DNA from: Desulfosporosinus fructosivorans
Lineage (GTDB): Bacteria > Bacillota > Desulfitobacteriia > Desulfitobacteriales > Desulfitobacteriaceae
Length of the DNA: 64,000 bases
NCBI RefSeq assembly: GCF_004766045.1
Contig: NZ_SPQQ01000012.1
Coordinates: 60,487-124,486 of the forward strand
Direction: 5' to 3'
Shown here: piece after piece, positions 51,153 through 59,749 of the stretch
Layout of the letters: the number at the start of each line of letters is the position of its first letter
Numbering within the stretch: the stretch's first letter is position 1
Program-made: the position numbers and the translations under genes
Notes under the pieces: model-generated
Told to the model about the DNA's origin: nothing
Databases searched by the model: none
Seen by the model: the letters and a program-made list of their open reading frames with translations, nothing else

Positions 51153-52100
51153 ATGAAGATTGATAGATTACTAGGAATTTTAAATGTCCTTGCCAATACG
51201 GACAGGACTACAATACAAGAATTAGCAGAAAGGTTTGAAGTTTCCAAACGTACAATTTTTCGAGATCTGGATACTTTGAACGAGTCGGGAGTTCCCATTG
51301 TTACATATTCAGGAATTGGTGGCGGTGTAGCAGTCATTGAGGGATATAAACTCAAAAGTAATATTCTTTCTAAGAACGATATAAAAAATGTTTTTACTGC
51401 ACTTAATGGACTCATGAGTATTGATGAAAGCACCGATTTAACAAATCTAATAGCGAAACTAATTCCGGAAGAAACAAGTACGGTATTTTCAGAAAGTGAT
51501 TATGTAATTGATTTGTCCTCCTGGTTTCAAGACAGCATTACACAAGAAAAGGTATCCGTTTTGCATAAGGCAATTAAAAATCAAAATTGTATTTATCTAG
51601 AATATATCTCCAAGAGGTCACGTTCAGCAAGAATTATTCACCCTCATAAACTTGTTTTTAAGCAATCATACTGGTATTTATACGCTTTTTGCGAGAATAA
51701 ACAGGAGTTCCGTTTGTTTAAGGTCAATCGAATTGCTACTTATAAAATTATGGATGCAAGTTTCAATTGTAAGGCAGTTGAAAAAATAGATTTTAGAAAA
51801 GATTTTGGTACTGGTTTGTTTTCTTCACAAGACCCAACATCATTGTTTGAAGTTATACTAGAATATGATGTTACTAATGAATTCTTTTTAACAGATAAGA
51901 TAGATGCAAGATTTTTTCATAGGATCAGCAGTGCAGAAGAAAAGGGGCAGATTATATTTCCTGTTTCTGACTTAGAGTGGGCTACTAATTTAGTTTTCAG
52001 CCTGCAAGACAAAGTTAAAGTTATAGCACCCCTTGAACTAAAAGAAGCAATAAAAACCAGAATAAAAAGAATAAATGAACTCTATAAAGATGACATATAG
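51153..52100 (+). CDS. YafY-like HTH/WYL-domain transcriptional regulator
   Basis: 315 residues. The N-terminus is an HTH_11 DNA-binding domain (TTIQELAERFEVSKRTIFRD), a conserved GGVAVIEGYKL follows, and the WYL domain covers about 135-230 (YLEYISKRSRSARIIHPHKL, QSYWYLYAFCEN). WYL domains sense nucleotides, nucleic acids or other ligands. A terminator at its end separates it from the DJ-1 gene, which is possibly its target. Confidence 0.9.
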   Translation: MKIDRLLGILNVLANTDRTTIQELAERFEVSKRTIFRDLDTLNESGVPIVTYSGIGGGVAVIEGYKLKSNILSKNDIKNVFTALNGLMSIDESTDLTNLIAKLIPEETSTVFSESDYVIDLSSWFQDSITQEKVSVLHKAIKNQNCIYLEYISKRSRSARIIHPHKLVFKQSYWYLYAFCENKQEFRLFKVNRIATYKIMDASFNCKAVEKIDFRKDFGTGLFSSQDPTSLFEVILEYDVTNEFFLTDKIDARFFHRISSAEEKGQIIFPVSDLEWATNLVFSLQDKVKVIAPLELKEAIKTRIKRINELYKDDI

Positions 52101-52112
52101 GTGTCATCTTTT
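52088..52112 (+). terminator. Terminator at the WYL gene end
   Basis: AAGATGACA/TGTCATCTT with a TATAGG loop, then TTTC. The stop codon is in the loop. Confidence 0.75.
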
Positions 52113-52147
52113 TCGTTGTACAATACTTAAGAAAGGAAGTGTTTACA

Positions 52148-52726
52148 ATGAAAAAAGAAATACTTGTGTTTATTTTTGATGGATATGCAGATTGGGAAAG
52201 TGCTTATATTTGTTCAGAACTCAATGGATCAGAAACGGATTATATTGTAAAAACTTTAAGTCTGGACAAAGAACCTAAAATTTCTATGGGAGGTTTTCGA
52301 ATCATTCCTGATTATTCTGTAAGTGATTACCCAAAAAAATTCGAGATGTTGCTTTTGATTGGTGGTCACGCTTGGATGGAACAGAAAAACAATGCCATTC
52401 AACCTGTGGTGGAGTATGCCATCAAGCATCATATTCCAGTAGCAGCAATCTGTAATGCCGCTAACTTTATGGCAGAGAACGGATATTTGGATAATATCAG
52501 ACATTCAGGCAATACGTTGGAGTATATGAAGTCACAAGCGCCACACTACAAGGGCGACATCAATTTTATTGAAAAACAAGCAGTTTGTGATTCGGATATC
52601 ATAACTGCAAATGGTACGGCTTCTTTAGAATTCGCTAGGGAAATTACGTTGTATTTGAATGTTAAGCCTGTAGAAGAAATTGACGAATGGTATAAATTTA
52701 ACAAGTTAGGTTTCTATCAAAAGTAA
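52148..52726 (+). CDS. DJ-1/PfpI family protein
   Basis: About 192 residues beginning MKKEILVFIFDGYADWESAY. LLLIGGHAWME is followed by VAAICNAANFMAENGYLD, where the Cys is the nucleophilic-elbow residue of the DJ-1/PfpI fold. Members are proteases, glyoxalases or chaperones; this group (YdeA-like) is poorly defined. ATG 52148 is chosen because AAAGGAAGTG precedes it. Confidence 0.88.
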   Translation: MKKEILVFIFDGYADWESAYICSELNGSETDYIVKTLSLDKEPKISMGGFRIIPDYSVSDYPKKFEMLLLIGGHAWMEQKNNAIQPVVEYAIKHHIPVAAICNAANFMAENGYLDNIRHSGNTLEYMKSQAPHYKGDINFIEKQAVCDSDIITANGTASLEFAREITLYLNVKPVEEIDEWYKFNKLGFYQK

Positions 52727-53423
52727 AGCAATATAGTTCGATTTTAGGACAAACCAGAAAGTGTATGCTTGCAATTTTTTTCTTAAAAAAGGAGGGTTCA
52801 TTTGAAAACTATATATGTGAGGCAAATGACATGCATATGGAATTCCTGTAAGACGAAAATTTCAACATAATGTTCTTATAGTGTTCATCAAAACTACATT
52901 CCCCATTTTGCTCCAAATTCCTCCCTGACGACCATTTAACCTGTTTTCATTTTTTGCTTTCCGGCTCATTTAGCATGTTTTGACCTGAAGAGACTAAAGT
53001 CCGTCTTTCTCTTGCTTACGTCGATTTACTATGGTGTTTGTTTCGGTCTTTTACTATTCGGATCACGTCTTGTCCTTGGGGCGTGGATAGTGCCAGCCTG
53101 GGCATAGCTTATTAAGAGAGGAATGCACAGGCCTGATTGTAAAACCCAATAGACAATAAACAGCAAGGATTCGTTACTGAGAATTCGATGAAGAAATATA
53201 TAATGCGTTGGTTGAGAAGATAGAAGTTCTCACACCAGCGCATTTTGTTTTTGAGTTAAAGAGTGGGATGAGAGTGGTGGAGGAAATAGAGGAGTAGACT
53301 GTGAGTCGGAAGGAGAAAATCAGGATAAGCGATGTCTAAGGCCAGAATCTAAGGGATAATCGAATTGAATACGGGTAAACTTACAATTATTAAAGTAGTA
53401 AGTTTTAAGAACGAGGGATCATT
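52727..53423. other. Non-coding stretch before the germination operon
   Basis: About 700 bp without a recognisable gene. A terminator-like stem, AATGCG.TGGT.GAGAA/TTCTC.ACCA.CGCATT (53201-53243, T-rich 3' side), lies 180 bp upstream of gerKA. The pyrimidine-rich part near 52900-53100 could be decayed coding sequence, but I cannot identify it. Confidence 0.5.
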
Positions 53424-54974
53424 ATGTTTTATTTAACTCGATTTAGTTCCCCTAAAGAAGTCCAACCTCAGAAAATAAAATCCATGATTTCTGACCATAA
53501 ACCAATTACCGGTACCATTGAGGACATTTTAGCAAGCGTTACGAAGTATGCTGGTAGTCCCTCGGATCTTATCATTCATCGTTTTACCACAGGGAGTGGA
53601 CTCGTAATGGCCGCAGTCTATCTTGAATCTCTGGCAGACAGTAGCTTGCTAGGATCCCAGGTTATTGAACCGATTAACAAGTTTATTAGAGAAAAAAGCG
53701 AGACTCTCACAGCTGCTACAGTTGAACTGCTGATATCAGCCTCTGTAATCGATGTATTTACGGATTTTCACGATGCGCTGGACGGTTTGCTGGCGGGTCA
53801 AGCCCTGCTTATTCTGCCCAATGAGGATAAAATTTTCGGTGTTAGTCTTCCTGGATACCCACGCCGCCCCATTGAAGAATCAGTTACTGAAAAAAGCGTC
53901 CGGGGCAACAGGGAAGGGTTTACTGAGGATATCACAGACAATCTCAGTCTGATCCGGCGTTGGATCAAAGACCCCAATCTGAGGGTAGAAAGCAAAATAA
54001 TCGGGGAACGGACGAAGACAAAGGTGGTAATCCTCTATTTGTTCGATGTAGCCAACCCTGATACAGTAGTGGAAGTGAACAAACGCCTAGAGAAAATCAG
54101 CATTGATGGGATCATTGACAGCGGTTACATTAGCGAAATGATCACCGATCAGAGGTTAACCTTTTTTCCCCTGGTACAGGAAACGGAAAGGCCGGACAAA
54201 GTGGCCGCTTCGATTTTGGAAGGGCGTATTGCCATTATCGTGGATAAATCGCCCTTTACTTTGCTTGTGCCCGCTACCTCCAATGAGTTTTACCAAACCC
54301 CCGAGGACTTTTATTTTAACTATTGGATCGGAACGTTCCTACGGCTGATCCGCTTTATCGGAACTTCTTTGGCAGTAACTCTCCCCGCACTCTATACAGC
54401 GCTGATCTCAGTTAATCCCGAGTTATTGCCTTCCTTTTTGATTCAGGTCGTTGCCTCTGGGCGGACCCAAGTGCCCTACCCAGCAGTCATCGAAGTTTTT
54501 TTAACCATGCTGGTATTTGAGATTTTCCGGGAGGCCAGTGTCAGACTGCCGGCCAATATTAATCTGATTATTGGAATAGGAGGGGGCATCGTTCTGGGCC
54601 AGGCGGCTATCAACTCCGGGATCATTGCCGGAACCACTATCATGGTGGTGATTTTCACGTCCCTGGCTTCCTTTTCTACGGCTAACCCGTCTAAGGAGCA
54701 GGCTTGGCGACTTGTCAGGTACTTTTTGTTTTTTGCCAGCGGAGCTTTTGGAATACTGGGGTTGTCCATAGCAGGGCTGATAGTACTGGCACATATGGCA
54801 GGTTTGAAATCCTTTGGGGTATCTTACCTAGCGCCCTGGGCCCCCCCTTTGCCCGTAGACATGGTGGACGGCTTTGGGCGTATACCCTGGTGGGCCAGAA
54901 AAAGGAGGCCCCCCTCTTACCGCCCGCAGCAAGAGGACAGGTTAGGTAATACAAAAAATGAGGGGGACAAGTAA
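53424..54974 (+). CDS. gerKA: Spore germination receptor subunit A (GerKA family)
   Basis: 516 residues. A hydrophilic N-terminal half, including VPATSNEFYQTPEDFYFNYW before the membrane part, is followed by about five helices (RFIGTSLAVTLPALYTALIS, IGGGIVLGQAAINSG and others) and a proline-rich tail. This is the GerA/GerKA subunit of the inner-membrane nutrient receptor. It shares TAATG with the next gene. Expression is expected from a sigma-G promoter, which I could not fix. Confidence 0.92.
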   Translation: MFYLTRFSSPKEVQPQKIKSMISDHKPITGTIEDILASVTKYAGSPSDLIIHRFTTGSGLVMAAVYLESLADSSLLGSQVIEPINKFIREKSETLTAATVELLISASVIDVFTDFHDALDGLLAGQALLILPNEDKIFGVSLPGYPRRPIEESVTEKSVRGNREGFTEDITDNLSLIRRWIKDPNLRVESKIIGERTKTKVVILYLFDVANPDTVVEVNKRLEKISIDGIIDSGYISEMITDQRLTFFPLVQETERPDKVAASILEGRIAIIVDKSPFTLLVPATSNEFYQTPEDFYFNYWIGTFLRLIRFIGTSLAVTLPALYTALISVNPELLPSFLIQVVASGRTQVPYPAVIEVFLTMLVFEIFREASVRLPANINLIIGIGGGIVLGQAAINSGIIAGTTIMVVIFTSLASFSTANPSKEQAWRLVRYFLFFASGAFGILGLSIAGLIVLAHMAGLKSFGVSYLAPWAPPLPVDMVDGFGRIPWWARKRRPPSYRPQQEDRLGNTKNEGDK

Positions 54975-56074
54975 TGCTCAAGGAAACGACAGGGATCGGA
55001 CCCGGTTTGCTTTTTAACATCATGTTTTCGTCTCTTTACGGATATGGTGTTGTAAGTTCCCCCTATGTGGCAGCAAAATATATGGGTTCTAACGGGTACC
55101 TGGGCTTTATTCTGGCCTTTTTTCTGACTATTCCGGTAGTTCTATGTGCAGTTCGACTGGGTAAAAGGTTCCCCGGTAAATCAATAATTCAGTACCTCCC
55201 CTTGGTTTGCGGAAAAATACTTGGCAAAGGTATTTCTTTTTTTTTCCTGATATTTTTGCTGGTTATTACCGCGTGGGCCACGAGGCAAATTGCCGACTTG
55301 AATAACCTCTATTTCCTACAACGGACACCCCTCTGGGCTATTGTCACGATCCTTTTGTCTACTACGGCTTACATTGCTCAAAAAGGAATTGAGGGCATAA
55401 CTAGGTTGGCAGCCTTTATTTTCCCTGTGGCGGTGGTATTTGTTTTCCTGTCCGCAGTCTTCTCTTTCCAGGGGTTTAGGCTTGATTACGTACGGCCGGT
55501 GTTCTATACCCAGGGTTACCAACTGCCGTTGGGTGCTCTACAGATGTTTTACATTTATTTCCCATTGACAGCCTTGTTTATGGTTTATCCATACCTGACA
55601 AAAAAGCAAAAAGGGTTCAGAACTATCCTTACGGCCGTCTTACTAGCAAGTACAGCCATACTAATCTTTGTGGTCAGCGGGATAGGCACTTACGGTGCCA
55701 CTGGGATTTTGCGTTACAGCTGGCCGGTCCTAGAACTTACCAGGAAAGCAAACATACCCTTTCTTATGCAAACTATGGGGCTCTTCTTTGCTGTCACCTA
55801 TTTTTCTCAGATCTGCCTGGCCATTGCAGGATTATATTTTTCTTTGGCCCTGGCCACAACCCAGTTGTTGGGAATTCTTAATTACAAATGGTTTGTACTA
55901 CTCTGGTTTCCGATTATTATGTTTGTGATTCTTGCTCCGCCAAGCATTTTGGATATTCGTTTTTTGTTTGATTACCTACGTATCGCCGGTTTTCTTGTTG
56001 TTTTTGGGCTTCCATTATTGATCTGGCTTTTGGCGGCCTTATTGAATAGAGGTGATACCTCCGGTGCGAAGTAA
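54974..56074 (+). CDS. gerKB: Spore germination receptor subunit B (GerKB family)
   Basis: 366 residues and about ten membrane helices; it belongs to the APC superfamily-like germinant-binding subunits. It begins KETTGIGPGLLFNIMFSSLY and has VTAWATRQIADLNN and YLTKKQKGFRTI in loops. It follows gerKA with a 1-bp overlap and overlaps gerKC by 11 bp. Confidence 0.9.
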   Translation: MLKETTGIGPGLLFNIMFSSLYGYGVVSSPYVAAKYMGSNGYLGFILAFFLTIPVVLCAVRLGKRFPGKSIIQYLPLVCGKILGKGISFFFLIFLLVITAWATRQIADLNNLYFLQRTPLWAIVTILLSTTAYIAQKGIEGITRLAAFIFPVAVVFVFLSAVFSFQGFRLDYVRPVFYTQGYQLPLGALQMFYIYFPLTALFMVYPYLTKKQKGFRTILTAVLLASTAILIFVVSGIGTYGATGILRYSWPVLELTRKANIPFLMQTMGLFFAVTYFSQICLAIAGLYFSLALATTQLLGILNYKWFVLLWFPIIMFVILAPPSILDIRFLFDYLRIAGFLVVFGLPLLIWLLAALLNRGDTSGAK

Positions 56075-57182
56075 AATTATCTTAGCTTTACTTTTAAGCT
56101 TGACTGTTTTTTTCATCGTGGGCTGCTGGGATGTGCAAGAGATCAATCGGCGTGTTTCAACAAATGCTTTATTTTTTGATGTGGACAGTACCGGAAAAAT
56201 AAGAATGGGCACTGTTTTTAGTGTTCCCGGAACGTTATTGCCGCCCGTGATAGGTACTCAACAGCAGTTCGAAAAACGTAATTACCTTATTACAGCGGAA
56301 GACACTTCCATTACCGATGCGTGGTCCAAATTGCAGGCTAAATCGGAACGAGACATTTTTTTTGGGCAGCTGAGAGCCATTGTATTAACTGAGAATGCAG
56401 CCCGAGGGGATATTAACAACCTGCTGGATTTTATCGGTCGGATCCCGTCGGTACCGCCTAATACCGTTGTGCTAGTCACGAAGGACGATCCCAAGGAGCT
56501 TTTGGACATGAAAAATGAATCCAATAACATACCGGGCAACTATATCGACCTATTTTTTCAGACTCCAACTAAAGAAACCTTGGCCATACCTATTGACCTG
56601 TGGAGGGTTTTGGCCCAGATGGATAATAAGACATCCGACCCACATCTTCCTTTGATAAAAGCTTCCGAAGGGAGTTACGACATATCAGGAACGGCCCTTT
56701 TCTCTGATAACCATTTAGTGGGGGAACTGGATCTTGAGGAAACGAAAACGCTGGCACTGCTCAAGGGCTCTTCCAGCGGTTACCTGACCGTCCCACTGAA
56801 AAACGGCGAATATGTTGCTTTCAAGGACGTGAAGGCAAAAAGTGTTATTACTCCGAAACTCGACGATAACGGTAAAGTAGCCTTCGGGATAACAACCAAA
56901 GTTACTGGAGTAATTGTGGAGACCAATCCCAGAAAAATGGAATTAACAGAAGAGGACAAAAGGATTATTTCGAGCCATGCGGAAATGGAAATTCAGAACA
57001 AGATCGGCAACCTCTTTATCAAACTGCAGTCACTGAATTCCGACGCCGTTGGTTTAGGTGAAAAGTTTAGGGTAAAATACCCCGGTGAATGGCAAAAAGA
57101 AAATTGGCGCCAAATTTATCCCAATTGCCTGATTAATATGGAGACTAGGTTTATTATAGCCCGTACGGGCCTATTCAGGTAA
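56064..57182 (+). CDS. gerKC: Spore germination receptor lipoprotein C (GerKC family)
   Basis: About 372 residues with a lipoprotein signal, LALLLSLTVFFIVGC, where Cys is the lipidated residue, followed by WDVQEINRRVSTNALFFDVD, typical of Ger(x)C. GTG 56064 is chosen as start because AGAGGTGAT precedes it; a GTG at 56052 is less likely. The last 46 bases plus 4 bases downstream recur exactly at 62401-62450. Confidence 0.9.
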   Translation: MRSKIILALLLSLTVFFIVGCWDVQEINRRVSTNALFFDVDSTGKIRMGTVFSVPGTLLPPVIGTQQQFEKRNYLITAEDTSITDAWSKLQAKSERDIFFGQLRAIVLTENAARGDINNLLDFIGRIPSVPPNTVVLVTKDDPKELLDMKNESNNIPGNYIDLFFQTPTKETLAIPIDLWRVLAQMDNKTSDPHLPLIKASEGSYDISGTALFSDNHLVGELDLEETKTLALLKGSSSGYLTVPLKNGEYVAFKDVKAKSVITPKLDDNGKVAFGITTKVTGVIVETNPRKMELTEEDKRIISSHAEMEIQNKIGNLFIKLQSLNSDAVGLGEKFRVKYPGEWQKENWRQIYPNCLINMETRFIIARTGLFR

Positions 57183-57186
57183 ATCC
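57137..57186. repeat. 50-bp repeat, gerKC end
   Basis: The final 46 bases of gerKC and the next four are repeated without mismatch at 62401-62450, 5.3 kb downstream in the same orientation. Flanks differ at once. Confidence 0.9.
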
Positions 57187-57320
57187 AGAAGGAACATTTT
57201 CCTCCGCAGAGGACAAATGCTCCTTCTTGGCCAGCGCTGAGCGTCGTAACCCTCCCCCGGCGACAACGTTCTTCTCCCCGTAGTTAAAACAACCGTACGT
57301 TGTTGATACGTAAACAACGA

Positions 57321-57358
57321 GAGAACCCGTAGCTTTAATTACGGGTTCTCTCTTCTTT
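57321..57358 (+). terminator. Terminator after the germination operon
   Basis: AGAGAACCCGTA (57321-57332)/TACGGGTTCTCT (57341-57352), a perfect 12-bp stem with an 8-base loop, followed by CTTCTTT. It lies between the convergent gerKC and receiver genes and can act on both strands. Confidence 0.82.
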
Positions 57359-57444
57359 AGTATAGATAATTGTGGTGCGGGTTTGTGGCATCTCATTAAC
57401 GATGATACAGTGCCGATATACTATGTTGAGGATTCTCACTTTAA

Positions 57445-57810
57445 TTATGCGGCGATTAATCTATTAACGGTATCGATCAATTCTTGTAAATCAAAAGGTT
57501 TGATTATTAACGCCTGGTAATTATCTTTAGGTGGCAAAATTTCAGATAAGGGGATTGAACCAGTGATAATTGTTACCGGAATATAATCTAATTTTAGATT
57601 TGACCTCATCTTTTCAACTAACTCTTTTCCGTTCATTCTAGGCATGTTGAGGTCTACAAGTATTATAGCTGGTTTTAGTCCTTCTTCTAATTTAGCATAC
57701 GCCTCCGAACAGTTATCAAAGGCAAAAACGTTATGTCCTTCATCTGTCAGTGCAAGTTTTATTACCATTGATATTAAAGGATTATCATCGATAGTAAAAA
57801 CAATAGCCAT
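57445..57810 (-). CDS. Single-domain response regulator (CheY-like)
   Basis: 121 residues, one receiver domain. FTIDDN gives the acidic pair, LVDLNMPRMNG the phospho-acceptor Asp, TIITGS the Thr and IIKPF the Lys; all key residues are present. ATG 57810 follows TTGAGGTC. It is divergent from the KaiC/histidine kinase cluster across 180 bp, so it is a natural partner of that kinase. Confidence 0.9.
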   Translation of the reverse strand: MAIVFTIDDNPLISMVIKLALTDEGHNVFAFDNCSEAYAKLEEGLKPAIILVDLNMPRMNGKELVEKMRSNLKLDYIPVTIITGSIPLSEILPPKDNYQALIIKPFDLQELIDTVNRLIAA

Positions 57811-57989
57811 TGACCTCAACTTCTTTCCTAAATATTATTGAATATCTTTATCAATACTATACAACGACTCAATAACAAAATTTGTTGCGGTATGTCGATG
57901 CGACTTTGATTTTTTTGTAAGTTTTGAACTTAAGGAAGGATTTATCAAATATAATGTCGAAATATATTTATTCGAAAGGAGGAAGGTCA

Positions 57990-58304
57990 TTGAACTCTCA
58001 CAAAAAAACCATTGATGATTTATTTATATCTGTAGGACAGGTTGTTGGTATTTATGTTTTTGTCATTGTTTTAGAACGTGCCTTGTGGAAGACTCAACTA
58101 AAGTATGAAGAAGCTGCTATGATAGAGATTTCAGAGGATGGAGTTTCAGTACAAGAATTGTTTGAAATAGAACAGGATCGTGCTGTCCTTGTAGCCGATG
58201 AGTTTCTGATTAATATAGTAAATACATTGGGTCATTTAGTTGGAAAACAACTGGCGAAACAATTAACCGAAGAGCTTGATGTTAGCAATATTGAAGAAAA
58301 ATAG
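57990..58304 (+). CDS. Small helical protein upstream of KaiC-like gene
   Basis: About 104 residues from a TTG at 57990, chosen because AAAGGAGG lies at 57975-57982. Helical, with a hydrophobic stretch (VGQVVGIYVFVIVLERALWK) and a middle GVSVQELFEIEQDRAVLVAD, ending EELDVSNIEEK. No known domain is recognised. It precedes the KaiC gene by 46 bp and may be an accessory factor of it. Confidence 0.6.
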   Translation: MNSHKKTIDDLFISVGQVVGIYVFVIVLERALWKTQLKYEEAAMIEISEDGVSVQELFEIEQDRAVLVADEFLINIVNTLGHLVGKQLAKQLTEELDVSNIEEK

Positions 58305-58350
58305 AAGTAAAATAGTAGTAAAAATAGTAGTTTGATAAGGAGTGTTAATA

Positions 58351-59724
58351 TTGGATAAAGTTTCGACAGGTATCTTGGAGCTTGATCAGATTTTAGATGG
58401 AGGCTTACCAAAAAGTTCTACAATATTGCTAGTTGGACGACCAGGAACCGGGAAAACAATTCTGGCTCATCAAATGATGTTTCAAAATGCAGAAGATGAA
58501 AATAATGTATTGTATCTTACTACCCTAGCAGAACCCCAAATTAAGATTATGAAGTTTCAACAAGAGTTTAGTTTTTATGATACTGACAAAGTTCAGAAAA
58601 GTGTAATTTATAAAGACTTGGGTAGTGTATTACGCAATCAAGGATCAATTCAAGCTATGAAGTTAATTGATAGCTTTCTTAAGGAATATCAACCGAAAAT
58701 GATTTTTATCGATACCATCAAAGCATTCGCAGATATCATTCCCGATTCGATAGAATTTCGGGAATTTATTCTTGAGCTGTCCGTTCGTTTAACAACTTGG
58801 GGTTGTACGACGATTCTTTTAGGAGAGTACTCGGAACAGGATATCGAAAGTAGACCAGAAAGTGCCATAGCCGACGGAATTATTTATCTCTACGGAACGG
58901 AAGAAAAAAGGCAACAGAAAAGGTACTTGCGGGTTTTAAAGATGAGAGGGACCAAGCATTTTAATGGTGAGGCAGTTTTTAAGATTTCTAATGATGGAAT
59001 TAGCGTATTCCCTCGTTTAAATCCTGTGGTGATAAAACAAGACTACACTCAATATTCTGTAAAAGTTCCAACCGGGGTGTCAAAATTAGATGAGATGATG
59101 GAAGGAGGCATCCCTCAAGCATCTACTACCTTAGTAACGGGGCCTTCTGGTTCGGGTAAAACTATGTTAGCTCTTAGCTTCGCGTTAGAAGGTATAAGGT
59201 CCGGAATTAAAACTGTTTTTGTTAGTTTTGAAGAAAATCCTTTACAAATAATCAAGAATTCTTTACAAATTGGTATTGACATCAGAACTTATCTCGATGA
59301 GGGCATTTTACATATAGTCTACGTTTCTCCTGTTGAGCTGGATGTCGATGAACATGTTTATCGAATTCAGGGGCTTGTACATGAGATCGGGGCAAGTAGG
59401 TTGATCATTGATTCAATCTCTTCATTCGAAATCGGAATGAGTGATAAGGTTAAATATACGGATTATATTTGGGCACTTACAGATTACTTTAAGGTCAATG
59501 GAATTACTGTTTTGCTTACCCACGAAATGCGTGGTTCCTTAGATTTTTCAGCTATGACAAAGCATGGAATCAGTTTTGTAGCCGATAATATATTACTCTT
59601 GGTCTTTAAAGAGGACGGCATCAACTTAAAAAGGTATTTAAGAGTGGTTAAAATGCGAGGTAGTCATCATTCCACAGAATTAACAGAATTAATAATCGAT
59701 AATAATGGTTTATCGTTACTTTAG
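58351..59724 (+). CDS. KaiC-like double RecA-domain ATPase
   Basis: About 457 residues with two KaiC domains. Domain 1 has Walker A GRPGTGKT and Walker B MIFIDTIKA; domain 2 has GPSGSGKT and LIIDSISSFEI. Both halves also keep the LRVLKMRGTKHF/LRVVKMRGSHHS motif typical of KaiC. The long phosphorylation tail of cyanobacterial KaiC is absent. TTG 58351 is chosen as start, eight bases after AAGGAG; GTG 58342 would overlap that site. It sits between a small protein and a histidine kinase. Bacterial KaiC-like proteins often drive signalling rather than a clock. Confidence 0.92.
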   Translation: MDKVSTGILELDQILDGGLPKSSTILLVGRPGTGKTILAHQMMFQNAEDENNVLYLTTLAEPQIKIMKFQQEFSFYDTDKVQKSVIYKDLGSVLRNQGSIQAMKLIDSFLKEYQPKMIFIDTIKAFADIIPDSIEFREFILELSVRLTTWGCTTILLGEYSEQDIESRPESAIADGIIYLYGTEEKRQQKRYLRVLKMRGTKHFNGEAVFKISNDGISVFPRLNPVVIKQDYTQYSVKVPTGVSKLDEMMEGGIPQASTTLVTGPSGSGKTMLALSFALEGIRSGIKTVFVSFEENPLQIIKNSLQIGIDIRTYLDEGILHIVYVSPVELDVDEHVYRIQGLVHEIGASRLIIDSISSFEIGMSDKVKYTDYIWALTDYFKVNGITVLLTHEMRGSLDFSAMTKHGISFVADNILLLVFKEDGINLKRYLRVVKMRGSHHSTELTELIIDNNGLSLL

Positions 59725-59749
59725 TGATTGATCATGAAGGGGGGCACAG

